Assembly (NCBI GenBank): GCA_014607495.2
Contig: CP053156.1
Span: 3,968,001 to 4,032,000, forward strand
Source of the DNA: Carposina sasakii
Taxonomy: Eukaryota > Arthropoda > Insecta > Lepidoptera > Carposinidae
Direction: 5' to 3'
DNA length: 64,000 nt
Notes under the pieces: model-generated
What the model saw: only the letters and a program-made list of their open reading frames with translations
The model's database searches: none
What the model was told of the DNA's origin: nothing
Shown: piece after piece, positions 1 to 12,184 of the stretch
Numbering within the stretch: the first letter of the stretch is position 1
How the letters are laid out: each line of letters opens with the position of its first letter
Position numbers and translations under genes: made by a program

Positions 1-169
1 CTGCGTATAAAACCATGCACACGCACTAGATTCACATCACAAGTAATCAAAATATAACTCATCTACCAGAAAACATCACTTCACGGACACATGCAAGCCA
101 TTTACAAATAATTTTTAATTTTCACAAGAAAATTACACCTGCACCCTTCCAGCTTTTCCCGCCGAATCC
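1..169 (-). repeat. SINE-like poly(A) retroposon, family A (cut by window edge)
   Basis: End of a family-A copy. The full element is about 405 bp. Read on the minus strand it begins GGATTCGGCGGGAAAAGC and ends CTTTCCTTCGGGATAAACT followed by poly(A). Here the poly(A) side lies outside the window. Confidence 0.8.
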
Positions 170-202
170 AACTCCGGACACAACTATACCTCGGATATAT
201 AA

Positions 203-568
203 TTTTAGTTTATCCCAGAGAAAAGGCAAGGGGAACTAAGCCCATACAGCCATTGTCTTTAGTAAATGATTTCTATATTTAATAATGATGATGAATGGAA
301 ACGCCGGGAAAATCCTCAAGAACAAGTGTAAAGTTAGTCAAAATGAAAAATTATTGCAGAAACAACCTATATGGGCCCATGAAGAGATCGTATTCCCGCT
401 AGTTTTACTCAGCTTACCTGCGTATAAAACCATGCACACTATTGCACACGCACTAGATTCACATCACAAGTGAACAAAATATAACTTATCTACCAGAAAA
501 CATCACTTTACGGACACATGCAAGCCATTTACAAATAAATTATGATTTTCACAAGAAAATTACACCCG
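203..568 (-). repeat. SINE-like family A, 5'-truncated copy
   Basis: It matches other family-A copies from the TTTATCCC end to the ACAAGAAAATTACACC block, then stops before the GGATTCGGCGGG terminus. Short antisense ORFs that start MMMNGN or MTMMMN recur in every copy and are repeat sequence, not genes. Confidence 0.8.
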
Positions 569-1300
569 TCATCATCGTAGAAAGAGTATAGTCAGATAAT
601 CTTATATAGCACGTTATTTTTCAATAGCAAAAATCGCGTGCTATGTAGGTACGCACTGTGGTGCTATAAATAACAGGCAACGCGAGGCAAGTGCTGCGCG
701 GCAACTAGAGCAGCCGCAGGGATAGATAAATAACGAAGCACTTGGTCGTTGCGCTGTAACGCTGTAGCGAGAGTGGGGCATGCGTGTGGGCGGAGCTATG
801 GCGTTAAATTGCTATTTATTAGTCTCGCACTGCGGCTACCATGCTGCTAGATTTAACGCGACTGCCACCGCTCCGGCCGCCTACGCGCATGCTAAATTGC
901 TCGTTATAACATAGCATAAAATATATTTTGGCTTTACAAAAGATCACTATCATTATGATCTTGACATCCGAATTTATTTTAAACGCCTATCTCATGTAAT
1001 AGCCGAAATAAACGGAAAATTGTCTAAAAAACATGTTGATTTCAAAAAACAAAACTATCGAGCGAAAGTCATTAAATTATGTTTTTGGATATACTGTAAA
1101 AGTCTCACATTAAACAAACATGCACCCACTTCAGAATATTACATCAAAATGATGCTAAATAACGTCTGCTTCCTCGTGAAAGACATATTTCAGCTTCGAT
1201 ATTATATTGCTTTTCACATAATATTTTACATTAATCTTTCATAGTTTCCCTTTAAGACCTAACTTAACAACAGATCAATGGAGTTTGTACGTATTATAAA
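569..1300. other. No gene seen; GC-rich imperfect inverted repeat at about 640-905
   Basis: A GC-rich island with imperfect dyad symmetry (GCATGCGTGTGGGCGGAGC near 779 against GCTCCGGCCGCCTACGCG near 870) sits in AT-rich DNA. It may be a MITE, but I cannot define its ends. The remainder shows no coding signal. Confidence 0.4.
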
Positions 1301-1302
1301 TT

Positions 1303-1403
1303 TCACTATGGGTGCGCCTACCACCGGGCCCTACACCTCCACTGACCTTCGGATCTGATAACTGCGAAAACAGGCACTTGCACTAACTACAATCGCCACG
1401 AGA
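1303..1403 (-). repeat. Half copy of the CACTATGGGTGCGCC palindromic MITE
   Basis: It begins CACTATGGGTGCGCCTACC and runs through the same interior as the two-armed copy at 41,160-41,296 in inverse orientation. The distal arm is missing. Confidence 0.6.
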
Positions 1404-1610
1404 AACCAAACCCGAGCACCTAGCATGCAAGATAATACATTGCACTATTCCGAAATCAAAAACTAGATTAATAATCTACATATTTATGTTTCGCCAACAA
1501 CCGTGGCATCCTCAGGGTTATATAAATTAGTAAATTAATAAACCACTAAATAAATTATTATGAAACTCTAAAACCCAACACATTACCTACACAGAATTCA
1601 TTATTATTAT

Positions 1611-1906
1611 CTTAATATATATAAATCTCGTGTCACAATGTTTGTCCTCAATGGACTCCTAAACCACTTAACCGATTATAATAAAATTCGCACACCATGT
1701 GCAGTTCGATCCAACTTGAGAGATAGGATAGTTTAAATCTCAAATTATAGTCGCAATTTTAATTTATTGCTAATTATTTGTCTGTTATACCTTTCGACTT
1801 GGTTGAGTAAGTAATCAATAGATGGCGCTGCTTTGGTAAACCGACAAACGTGTCATATAAGCTACAATTCAATTTCCACGCGGACGAAGTCGCGGGCGTC
1901 CACTAG
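1611..1906 (+). mobile_element. Helitron-like non-autonomous element, copy 1
   Basis: It starts near TCTTAATATATATAAATCTC and ends in a GC-rich hairpin (CGCGGACGAAGTCGCGGG) plus CTAG followed by T. The TC start, subterminal hairpin, CTRR end and insertion before T are the Helitron signature. No Rep-helicase is present. Confidence 0.55.
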
Positions 1907-2258
1907 TCTTAATATATATAAATCTCCTGTCACGATGTTTGTCCGCGATGGACTCCTAAACTACTTAACCGATTTTAAATTAAATTGGCACACCGTGAGC
2001 AGTCTGGTCCAACTTGAGAGATAGGATAGCTTAGATCTTTAATTATAGTCGCAATTTTATTTTATTGCAAATTATTTGTCTATAATTAATTGACAGTCAC
2101 AATTATCTGTTAACTCCAAAAGATTCTAACAGATGTCGATACTTTTCGACTGGATTGAGTAAGTAATCAATAGATGGCACTGCTATGGTAAACCGACAAA
2201 CGTGTCATATAAGCTACAATCCAATTTCCACGCGGACGAAGTCGCGGGCGTCCACTAG
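1907..2258 (+). mobile_element. Helitron-like non-autonomous element, copy 2 (tandem with copy 1)
   Basis: A second copy starts at the base right after the CTAG end of copy 1 and ends in the same hairpin plus CTAG/T. The interior is similar to copy 1 but longer (it includes an extra AATTAATTGACAG block). Confidence 0.55.
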
Positions 2259-2405
2259 TAGTATTATAAATGTCAATAATCATAGAAACGAATTGGTACA
2301 AATAATGAGATTTTGTTAGAATACATAGTACATTATAGCTGTTACAATAAATATACCAACAGTTTTTACCTTTCGGGTAGATACGCAACCCTAAAAATGA
2401 ATTTC

Positions 2406-2767
2406 GTTTGTTTTTTTAGTTTATCCCGAAGGAAAGGGGAACTAAGCCCATACAGCCATTGTCTTTTGTAATTTATGATTGATTGATAATGAACGGATAC
2501 GTCAGGAAAATCCTCAAGAACATGACGTGTTCTGGGACGAAATCAAACAACTTACATGAGCTCATAAAGAGGTCGTATTCCGACTAAAGTTTTACTTAGC
2601 TTACCTGCATATAAAACCATGCACACGTACTAGATATATAACGTATCTACCAGAAAACATACTTTACGGACACATGCAAGACATCTACAAATAAATTTTG
2701 ATTTTCACAAGAAAATTACACCTACTCCCCTTCCAACTTTTCCCGCCGAATCCTCCCGCCGAATCCG
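2406..2767 (-). repeat. SINE-like family A, internally deleted copy
   Basis: A T-run and TTTATCCCGAAGG end are present and the other end reads TTTTCCCGCCGAATCC, with the last block duplicated. Part of the interior is missing compared with the copies at 12,819 and 17,924. Confidence 0.75.
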
Positions 2768-2779
2768 GGTCCAGCCCCT

Positions 2780-3187
2780 TTTTTTTGTTTAGTTTATCCC
2801 GAAGGAAAGGCAAGGGGAACTAAGCCCACACAGCCATTGTCTTTAATAAAATGAATTCTGAATTTATGATGGGGATGATAATGATGGATGATGAATGGAA
2901 ACGTCGGGAAAGTCCTCAAGAACGAATGTAAAATGAGTCAAAATAAAAAATATTGCAGAAACAACTTACATAAGCCCATGAAGAGATCGTATTTCGACTA
3001 AAGTTTTACTTAGCATACCTGCATATAAAACCATGCATACGCACTAGATTCACTTAACAAGTAAACAATATATAACTTATCTACCAGAAAACATCACTTC
3101 ACGGACACATGCAAGCCATTTACAAATAAATACTGATTTACACAAGAAAATTACATTCACTCCCTTCCAGCTTTTCCCGCCAAATCA
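2780..3187 (-). repeat. SINE-like family A, near full-length copy
   Basis: It runs from a poly(T) tract (the poly(A) tail on the minus strand) to TTTTCCCGCCAAATC. It is somewhat diverged. A further fragment of the tail region (TATCCCGAAGGAAAGGCGAG) follows at about 3,236-3,290. Confidence 0.75.
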
Positions 3188-3742
3188 ACCAATTTTTTTT
3201 ACGGTATCCGTTGTGTTATCCGCTCAGGTTATCCGTATCCCGAAGGAAAGGCGAGGGAGACTATGTCCATACAGCCATTGTCCTTAGGTAATGTAAGTTT
3301 GATGTTCTTCAAATCCTATTTCTATGATGCCGTACCCTAAGGAATCAAAAATCTAGGCATAATGGCAAAATAAACAAATAGTGGCGCCAACTAGTGTCCG
3401 CCATGGAGTCGCCAATAATTTCGCCGTCCACTGGCACTGCCCAAATGCCCACATCGTATGGCAAGATCAAACAACATGGAGCTTAACAAAATCATAAATC
3501 GCGAAGTGATCACCAAGTATGTACGAAACGTACGAAAACTGAGATGAAAACCGCGAAAACCCAACTTATGCCTACTACCATAGAGAGTATGTAACTACTA
3601 TCTATTTTTTATTTTTGCCACTGTTTTTGCCCCAATTTTTGCCTTTTACCGCCATTTTCTTGCTAGTCACGTGACTGACAGTTGCTTAACCAATCGGAAA
3701 AAGTTATGAAACATAACCAAAAAATTGTGAGGAAAGGAAGCA

Positions 3743-6700
3743 ATGGCTGACGATAAAGAAATTGAGAAAACAATTTCCGAAGACTTGGTCGTTACCAAGT
3801 ACAAATTAGCTGGACAAATAGTAAACCGTAAGTTTATTTTATTATAGATTCATTAAATCATTAAGCATCATTGCTTTTGTTATTTAAACATAATATATAA
3901 CGTTGCTTACGATTTGGACGCGTGTCAATTGCCATGCGGATATTGGGTCCTGCCGTGCCGCCCAAATAATTCTACAACCAAGTTCATATTTTCCTTTCAG
4001 GTGTCCTCGAACAATTAATAGTAAAATGCGTACCTGATGCGTCTGCAAGAGAATTATGTGAGTTTGGAGACAAGTTGCTACTTGAAGAAACTTCCAAAGT
4101 ATTCAAAAAGGAGAAAGATTCCAAGAAAGGCATAGCTTTTTCCACTTGTGTTTCCGTAAATAATTGTATATGTCATTTTTCACCTATACCTAGTGAAACT
4201 GATTATATACTGAAGCATGGAGATCTGGCTAAGATGTAAGTATTACCCACGAATGGACTTACAACCTGTGTAACAACTGTATCCCAGAGAGTACTTAGTA
4301 TTGTTTTATTCTGCTTTTACTGCAATGCTTTGACTCACTCTCTCACCTTGTGTTTGTACCAATAGTGGTGAGTTTATGTATTATTGTATGACTATGCTGT
4401 GTTATTCTTCTGTAATTGAATTTTTGATGTACTACTACAAATTTAAATCATTCAAATCTTTTTTTTAGTGATCTAGGTGCTCACATAGATGGATTTATTG
4501 CAGTAGTGGCACACACAGTGCCAGTTGGTGGTGGGGAGGTAACTGGCCGTGCTGCCGATGTATTGCTTGCAGCACATTATGCAAGCGAAGCTGCCTTGAG
4601 ATTATTGCGGCCTGGGAATGAGGTGGGTGTAACCCTTTGAAGCCTAAAATTTATGCAGTTATCAAAATTATTTCCTTGGAATTAGTAATATTATTTTTTT
4701 GTAGAACTATGCTATAACTGATGCAGTTCAAAAGATTAGCACTGAGTTTGCTTGCAAACCAGTTGAAGGCATGTTGTCACATCAACTGAAACAATTCCAT
4801 ATTGATGGTGAGAAAAGCATAATTCAGAATCCATCTGAAGCACAACGGAAAGAACATGAAAAGGCTACTTTGGAGACATATGAAGTGTATGCCATGGATG
4901 TGCTGGTCTCCACGGGAGAAGGTGTGGTATGTATAGGTTTCTAGTATGTTTAACACATTCACTGCGACCAACACTTGTTTGTGTTCTGACTCTAGGCATT
5001 GAACTAATGTTGTCATGCTAAGAAAATATTCTAGCAGTAAACATGTTGATAAATAAATGGCCCTGACTTCTTTCCAGTTATAGTGATGTACTATAACTGG
5101 CAGTACTCAGGGAACAATAAACTTGTTTATCTGAACTAGAATGCTATTACATTTTGGTTTTTTAAAACAAGACATTAACTAATTTATTTTCTTTTTACTC
5201 TGGTCTGGTACTAGGTATAAATTTAAAATAATCATAATGATACTTTAATAATAATACTTCAAAATAATCATAATAAATAATAATGACACTTATTCTCACA
5301 GGGCAGAGAAATGGATACCAGATGCACAATATACAAGAAAACTGAGGAAGTATATCAACTGAAATTAAAAGCATCTAGGATGTTCTACAGTGAGGTATGA
5401 TTTATGTAATAATAATAATGTGGAAAGTCGTTAATTATGTTAATAGAATATCATAGTACATATGAAGCCGACACGACCGGAGAGAGATCAGGCACAGGAC
5501 CAACGGTTTTACGTGCTTTCCAAGGCATGTGCTAAGTGACAATTTTGCAACATTAAAATCAGTACATGAAATAAATTCATTGGTACAGGCCTGTGACTGG
5601 GATCGAACTTTCGCCTCCCACTTGGAAGGTGCACGTCTTAACCACTGGGCTATCATGGTATGGTATGGTATGGTATGGTAGAACGGGCTTGTTTCCGCAA
5701 CTCGACGTCTGTGCGCCTATTTTGCGTAAGGGTGGTGTGCTCTCTACTCGAGCCAGCCTATCTCCTCCAGGAATCCTAGCAGCCTTTTCAGGTTGCCCAA
5801 AGTCTCGCTAAGCAAGCCTGGAGAGCCGAGATATTTTGCCCGGTATGGGGCCACTTCTCTGCAGCGCAGCAGCAGATGGGCGGCTGTCTCCTCTTCCTCC
5901 ATGCAGGCTCTGCACAGGGGGCTGTCTGTAACACCTAATGTGGATAGGTGTTTGTTGAAGGCTCCATGACCTGTAATAATACTGGTTATCAGTCTCAGTT
6001 GGGGTTTATTCAACTGTATTAGCTTCTTTGACAGTCGGCCGCAAATTTGAGGTAAGGCCTCTTTTGCTTGTCGACAGTCCTCTTGACTGAACCAGTGTGC
6101 ATTATGCTGTTCGCCAGTCCTAGCTCTCAGCAAGGTCCTGACGATGCCTGCGGGGGCTGGTATGATAGGCTCCGGACCTATGGCTATAAGGTCCGAACCT
6201 TGTCTGGCCAGCGCGTCCGCAGAGTCATTACCTCTCGAGCCGCTTTGGCCTTTGATCCACTGCAGTGTGAGACAGTTGTATCTACATACCTCTGTTAGTC
6301 GGCGGTGGCAGTCGTAGACGAGCCCCGAGGTAACAGTGTTGCTGTTTAACGCCTGTAGGACTGCCCTACTGTCCGAGAGGATTCTGATGCCTTGGTCAGT
6401 TACCTCTCTGGCTATTATGGCTGTAGCTGCCTGTGAGATCGCGAAGCACTCGGCCTGGAAGACCGTGTTGTAGTATCCCAAAGGTGTGGCGACTCTGACC
6501 TGCAAGTCCTCGGAGAATACTCCTGACCCCGTCCCAGAGTCTGTTTTGGACCCGTCCGTGAATATCCTAAGTTCATTCAAGTTCAGGCCTTCGTAGTCGT
6601 CATTCTCGTGCAACTGGATTTTATATTTTTTATCAAATACCCACTTTTTGGGGATCCTGTCGCTGGGTGCCCTGAGTATCGGTAAATCCTCGTAGGCCTC

Positions 6701-9700
6701 CGTGAGAATGGTTGTGTGGGCCGTACCGCTCTCTTTCCAGAGTTCTAAGGACCTGAGGCGTACCGCTGAAGACGCCGCTTCCTGTCTGTTAAACAGATGG
6801 AGTGGCGGTAAGCTTAGCATGGCCTCCAGAGCTGCAGTAGGAGCTGTCCTCATACAGCCTGTTGTCGCCGTGCAAGCTAGTCTTTGAAATTTCTGTAGTT
6901 TACTTATGCATGTCACTAGCTTGCATCTAGGCCACCATACTAGAGCGCCGTAACACAGCAGGGGACGTATCACCGCCGTGTACAGCCACAGTATGTTTTT
7001 GGGGGTAAGACCCCATCGTTTGCCAATCATCCTGCGGCATTGCCATAGGGCTATGCTAGCTTTGTCTATCTTATTATCTACATGACTGCCCCAGTTGAGT
7101 TTGTGGTCTAGTAGGACCCCAAGGTATTTAACCTCCTGTGACAGCTGTAGTGTGGTCCCGAAGAGCTTCGGCATGTGGTAGTTGCCGAGACTGCGTTTGT
7201 GTGTGAACATCACCGTTTCCGTTTTGTTTGGGTTAACGGTCAACTCATACCTGGTACACCACCCCTCCACGATGCGCATTGCTGCCTGTGTGAGGTCGCA
7301 TACTAAACTGGCGTTCTTACCGGTTATCAGGATGGTAAGGTCATCGGCATAGCCGATTGTATAGAAGTGGTGAGCGTTAAGGGTCGTGATTAGGCTGTTG
7401 ACCACCATGTTCCATAGAAGCGGTGAAAGAACCCCTCCTTGCGGACAGCCCTTGGCCACCAGCGCCATCGTTGGGTCGTCCTTAAACCTTACCGTTCTTT
7501 GTCTGAGCATATTTGTGATCCAGCCAGTTAGTACAGACGAGACTCCATGACGGATCAGTGCGGTCTCTATGCTCGTAAAGTTAGTCTTGTCGAAGGCTCC
7601 TTCAATATCGATGAAGGTGCCCATACAAATGACTTTGTCTATTAGCGCTTCTTCTATTTTGCGTACCACCTGGTGTAAAGCTGACTCAGTGGATTTACCT
7701 GCTGTATAAGCGTGTTGGTTGCCGTGCATCGGTGTCTTGATCAGCTCGTTGTCCCTCAGCTCCCTTTCACACAGTCTTTCCAGTGTTTTAACGAGAAACG
7801 AGGTTAAGCTAATTGGTCTGAACGCTTTGGCGTTCGTGTAGTCGCCCTTGCCTGGCTTTGGGATAAAGATAACACTTACCTCTCTCCAGGCTTTCGGGAT
7901 GTATCTGTATGCCAGACACGCCCGCAAGATAGTTTTAAGGATTGCGGTCAGTCTAGGTCCCCCCCATTGAAGAAGAGCCGGGAACACTCCGTCCGGACCT
8001 GCCGCTTTAAATGGCTGAACGCTTTTTATAACCCAGCAGAGCTTCTCATGTGTTACTATCTTGCGGGCGTAGTCTGGGCTATCAATTTCAAAGCCTTTAT
8101 TGCTGAATTTTACAAAGGTATGCTTAATATTAAATTATTTTAATGATCCTGTCTCAGTTATTCAGCGTGTCCTCATGACACATAGGCCTCTGACCATCTC
8201 TTTCGTTGCCGACCTCTCATCGCCTTTTTACTTTTTACCTAGGAGTCCACTTTGTGAGTGCTGAGGTCCACTTTCCATTTTTATCTCGCATTATATGGCC
8301 TGCCCATCTCCATTTCAGAGTCCTAGTTTTGTTTTCTGTCTTCGATTTTGGTTATACTTCGTAGGTCAGTTGCTCTTTTTTTACCGGACTGAGAAACTCA
8401 AAGGAGTATTTGTATTGGGAATATAGCTCCTAGGGTGTCCATTTTCACTTGGGCTGAGCTATTTGTGTAGATATTCTTATATATTTTTGCTCAATACCCT
8501 GTTTAGCTAGTTACCTGTTATATGCAATACCCTGTTGTCCATATGTAGGAGTGATAAATTGAGTCTGGACTATCACCGCTTATTAAATAAAAGGTAGTTA
8601 AAGTAAAAGCTAATTACTTTAAAAAGTCAAAGCTATCTACTAACTGCTTTCTTTTTAGGCTAGACATTAATAGAATTTATGTTTGCAGGTCCGCAATAAG
8701 CATGGTTCAATGCCATTCAACCTACGAAGCTTTGACAAGGAGACTAGTGCAAGACTTGGTGTTGTTGAATGTGTAAACCATAAACTAATTGAGCCTTTCC
8801 AGGTAATTTCCTTTTTTTCTATTACTCACATACTAAAACACAGTTACCTCATATTTTAATTATTGTGCATGAGTTGCAATGCATTGTAATAGCCTGGACA
8901 CATGGAAGCTCATTAAAATAAATAGAATATAAACCTGATTCCTTTAGGCGCAAATTGTCAAGCGGTCGCAATCAGTCAATTTCGCAAATTGTCAAACTAA
9001 TAAATTGGTTTAATTTTCAATTATTCATGGGTACATATACATATAGTTTGTCATTAATTTAATTAAGGTTTTCGCTGATTAACTTGTTTGCAATTAATTT
9101 TTTTTACCACATGTTCAATGTTAAGCTTAACTACAATTATATATTTTTGGTTTAGGTGTTGTATGAGCGCCCAGGTGAGCTAGTGGCCCAGTTTAAATTC
9201 ACAGCCCTATTGTTACCGAGCGGTACTCATCGCATTACTGGCTTGCCATTTGATAAAAGCCAGGTCAACAGCTCACATAGCATCAAGGATCCTGAACTGA
9301 ATGTGAGTGAAACACACTTATTCTATTTTTGTGTGATTAATATTATGCCCTGTTATCTTTCAAATCATTCTTTATATAGGATGATTTGAACAAGCACAGG
9401 GTAAAGTAAAGTATTCTTTTTGAGCTGTTTTGTTTCTGAGTAACAATCCTGTTTGAATGAATACAACATTATTTTTTAGCCAAAATGTGAGCTTGTTGAG
9501 GATAGAAAAGGTGATGATTCTTTTTCTTGAAATAATAGCTTTCTTGTTTTTTTTTTGGTCATAATGAGGATCAATACAGTTGTAACCAGAGGTCGGAATT
9601 AGGTAGAGTCATTTATGTACTTGCATCGAAATGTTGATATTAATGTGGACCTTCCCAGGATTTCTAATGAACAATCCCGTGTGGCCAACAATATTACAAA

Positions 9701-11422
9701 TAAATAATAATAAAACCCTCAGAGATAGACAAATAAAACAAAGATAATTAACATAAAATTTCTGCTCTTTAAAATTAATACCGGAATTTGAGGCATATCC
9801 ACTTTATTCTTTCGCTGTATGAAATCAGTGCAAGTACATAAATGACTACCTAATTCCGACCTCTGGTTGTAACAAATTCAATAGAACTAGTATCCACGTT
9901 ATTCTTTATGACATAAGAATGATATATCTTTGTGAATTATCCAAATTGGTCCATTATTACCGAAGATATTAAGTAATAAACGTTTGCCGTTCCTGTTGCT
10001 AGGCGTCAAGGTACGCGGGGGCGTGTGACGTCACGGGGCCCCGAGTCGAGCGCAGCATGCTCGCGTGCAAACGCTGCAAGAAAAACGGTCTTACTTTTTT
10101 TGCTTATAAGTTGAATACAAGGGTGGTTTACATAGGTGCAAACGGATGCCAGCTTATGACACATTACCTAGTAAATTGGGATAACCATAAAAATATCTCA
10201 TAAAAATAAACGACTTACCTATACCGCGTGTGATATTATGATTCCATTTCTTTATTCAACTTTTATTTTTGCTTAGCACAAAGAGCAGTTTATTTCTTTT
10301 AATCAATAACTGTTATTTACTTATGGAAATTAAAATAAGACTGCTGTTAGAGTAAAAATGGCCGCCATATTGAATTCGGGGTTAATTTTTTGTAAGTTGC
10401 AGTCCCTTATTTAAAAAGTTCTCAATGGTTATTCATATTGAGATCAGATTATGTGTTTGGGAACTTCAGGGGCCATCAGATATTGATTTTGAAAGCAATC
10501 CGGCTAACTAAAAAGTACAAAATGGTGGCCACTGGTTGTTAGTATGTACATTAGGAAAATAAAGTGAAAAAAACGCGATGTTTGTAACCGTACTAGTTCT
10601 CAAGATACAATGTCACAGCTTTAGGTCAAGTGAAAATGTTAAAAATAATGCAAAAAGGGTATAAATGGGTTTTACCTTAGGATCCAAAATCAACTTCATC
10701 TGCGCGTGATGCACCCTACTATTTAACAGATGATGCTCTGACACTAAATAGCTTATAATAGGTAGCTATACATATATAATGGAAGGGTCACATTTCCTAT
10801 TTGTCGCTAGATTAATGAATTTGTGCCCGAAAAGCGGTGGTAGGCTCACCCTTTACCACATGGTACTTAATAGGGTAACTGGTGAAAAGTGGGTGCATTT
10901 TCTTGGGTACACTTGTACCCAACCTCTTTGGGAGATAATGGGCGTGACTATATTGTATGTAAGTACCTACCTATTGCAAAAAAAAATCGGTACATAGTCC
11001 ATTCTTTATTTTTACAATCAATCAATCATTTACCCTCAATGAGGGGAACTGTTCACGAACTACCTTGTGACGTCACAGATATGGCGGAGGCCTCTCACGT
11101 GAACTTCTCTAGAAATTTGGTCATAACTTTGTTAATTATCTTATCATCATAGAACAAAAAATTTTGCACTGTATGTAATGGATTTTTTTTAGCTCTAACC
11201 TAATTATTTTTCTGCATTCTCAACTAAAAACGTTACGGATCCTCATTGGATATAGTTTTAAGTGATAATTTTATGTATTGTAGTAAGTAAAATTATAGGA
11301 AAGGCCAACTTCATACTATTTAATTTTTACAGGCTCTTCTTATCTCTTCTACAAAGTCAAACAAGAAGAAGAAAAAGAAAACTGGTACAGAGGAACCCAT
11401 GGAGGTAGAAACTGCTGCTTAG
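3743..11422 (+). CDS. PA2G4: Proliferation-associated protein 2G4 (EBP1), methionine aminopeptidase-like fold
   Basis: Eight coding exons with GT-AG borders: 3,743-3,827; 4,001-4,235; 4,469-4,622; 4,705-4,926; 5,302-5,394; 8,689-8,802; 9,156-9,302; 11,333-11,422. The joined product is about 380 residues, close to the usual PA2G4 length. It starts [20 protein letters not shown] and ends in a lysine-rich nucleic-acid-binding tail ([11 protein letters not shown]) followed by MEVETAA. The pita-bread fold blocks are visible ([58 protein letters not shown]). In this family the metal-binding set of true methionine aminopeptidases is incomplete, so it is a ribosome- and RNA-binding growth regulator rather than an enzyme. 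Intron 5 carries a non-LTR retrotransposon and a SINE; intron 7 carries a hAT MITE. Confidence 0.95.
5455..5655 (-). repeat. tRNA-derived SINE in PA2G4 intron 5
   Basis: On the minus strand it starts TGATAGCCCAGTGGTTAAGA, which holds an A-box-like TAGCCCAGTGG, followed by a B-box-like AGTTCGATCCC. The cloverleaf is too degenerate for a tRNA gene. Its head abuts the 3' tail of the LINE at 5,656. Confidence 0.65.
5656..8117 (-). mobile_element. 5'-truncated non-LTR retrotransposon (LINE) with (TACCA)n tail
   Basis: It lies antisense within PA2G4 intron 5. Coding similarity on the minus strand begins at about 8,117 and extends to the ORF stop at 5,744. About 60 bp of 3' UTR follow, then five TACCA pentamers at 5,656-5,680. 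The 5' end (ORF1, endonuclease and the start of the RT) is missing, which is typical of incomplete target-primed reverse transcription. No convincing target duplication was found. Confidence 0.85.
5744..8117 (-). CDS. LINE ORF2 fragment: reverse transcriptase plus RNase H
   Basis: The frame is open for about 790 codons with no stop. The first methionine-like start (a GTG) is at 7,987, but coding similarity continues upstream ([11 protein letters not shown] block), so the true protein is 5'-truncated. The RT shows [17 protein letters not shown], the [12 protein letters not shown] block and the catalytic YADD. An RNase H domain follows with [37 protein letters not shown] and GNDSADALA, giving the D-E-D-D residues. 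The C-terminus has a CRAC...H...RC zinc-binding pattern. This architecture fits the Jockey/R1/I group of insect LINEs. The open frame implies a fairly recent insertion, but without its 5' half the copy is not autonomous. Confidence 0.9.
8118..8688. other. Remainder of PA2G4 intron 5, no gene seen
   Basis: AT-rich intron sequence between the LINE 5' truncation point and exon 6. No coding frame or clear repeat boundary was recognised. Confidence 0.6.
9587..9865. mobile_element. hAT-type MITE with 8-bp target duplication
   Basis: Termini are CAGAGGTCGGAATTAGGTAG and its inverted complement, with inverted similarity for about 40 bp. It is flanked by GTTGTAAC at 9,579-9,586 and 9,866-9,873. Eight-base duplications and CAG-type ends fit hAT elements. 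It lies in PA2G4 intron 7 and has no ORF. Confidence 0.85.
9874..11332. other. PA2G4 intron 7 remainder; diverged repeat-like DNA
   Basis: A GC-rich block with GTGACGTCAC near 10,026 and a second GTGACGTCACAG near 11,068 bracket moderately AT-rich DNA. This could be an old transposable element, but no inverted repeat or duplication could be fixed. Short ORFs here (10,779-11,152) have no family resemblance. Confidence 0.35.
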
Positions 11423-12184
11423 CAGTTTACCTAACCTTAAAAATATTTTTATTGTTACACATGTCCTAAAATTCTGTACTGAATGATTTGTCCCATAAAT
11501 TGTACACAATAGCAATAAGAACTTTGTGTTCAATGAGATTGATTTGATAACTCATGTAAGACAATTTTAAATTTAATGTACCAATATTTTTATGTACAAA
11601 ATAATGCTTTTTTTATCAAGAGCTATGGTTTCCATTTAAGTGCCTATATAGATACAAATTAAATATTTCAGTTTCATAATAGTTACACCTGTCTCACAAA
11701 AAATCTAGGTACCTACTTGCTATGAATGTACCTACAGTATGGAATTAAACATTCCAATAATAGGTAATTAAATAAATCATTATTTGTAGCTGCAACCTAA
11801 TTGAAAAACATTGCTTTTTTACTTTAAAAGTTCTTGATATGTACTAATGAATCAGTCAGATCCTGAAGCCTGTTGGAAAAATGTTGCTTTCATATTAAGA
11901 GTTTATTTGAACAAAGCATGACACTTAAGACTCGGCTTTAGATTTAACAATAAAAGTGAATCAAACTATCATTATTAGTAAGTACATATTCCTTTCAATG
12001 CAGAGACTTTTAATTACATAGACCAATGCTTTCTTTGAGTGTTAGTTAAGTAAAAGTTGTGACTATGTAAAAGAGGAATAAATCGACAGCAGTTTAAGGT
12101 AGGCTGTTTTAATTAAATTATATTCTTTATTTTACATATAATTCTTAATTAATTTAAATACAAGATTTACATTTATGACAAAAT

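Noticed and set aside
285..473. Recurring 62-65-aa ORFs (MTMMMNGNVGKILKNK type) at 285, 12,925, 13,355 and 23,966 as a gene family
   Set aside because: They are antisense frames inside the SINE-like family A; frames vary with substitutions and are bounded by repeat ends.
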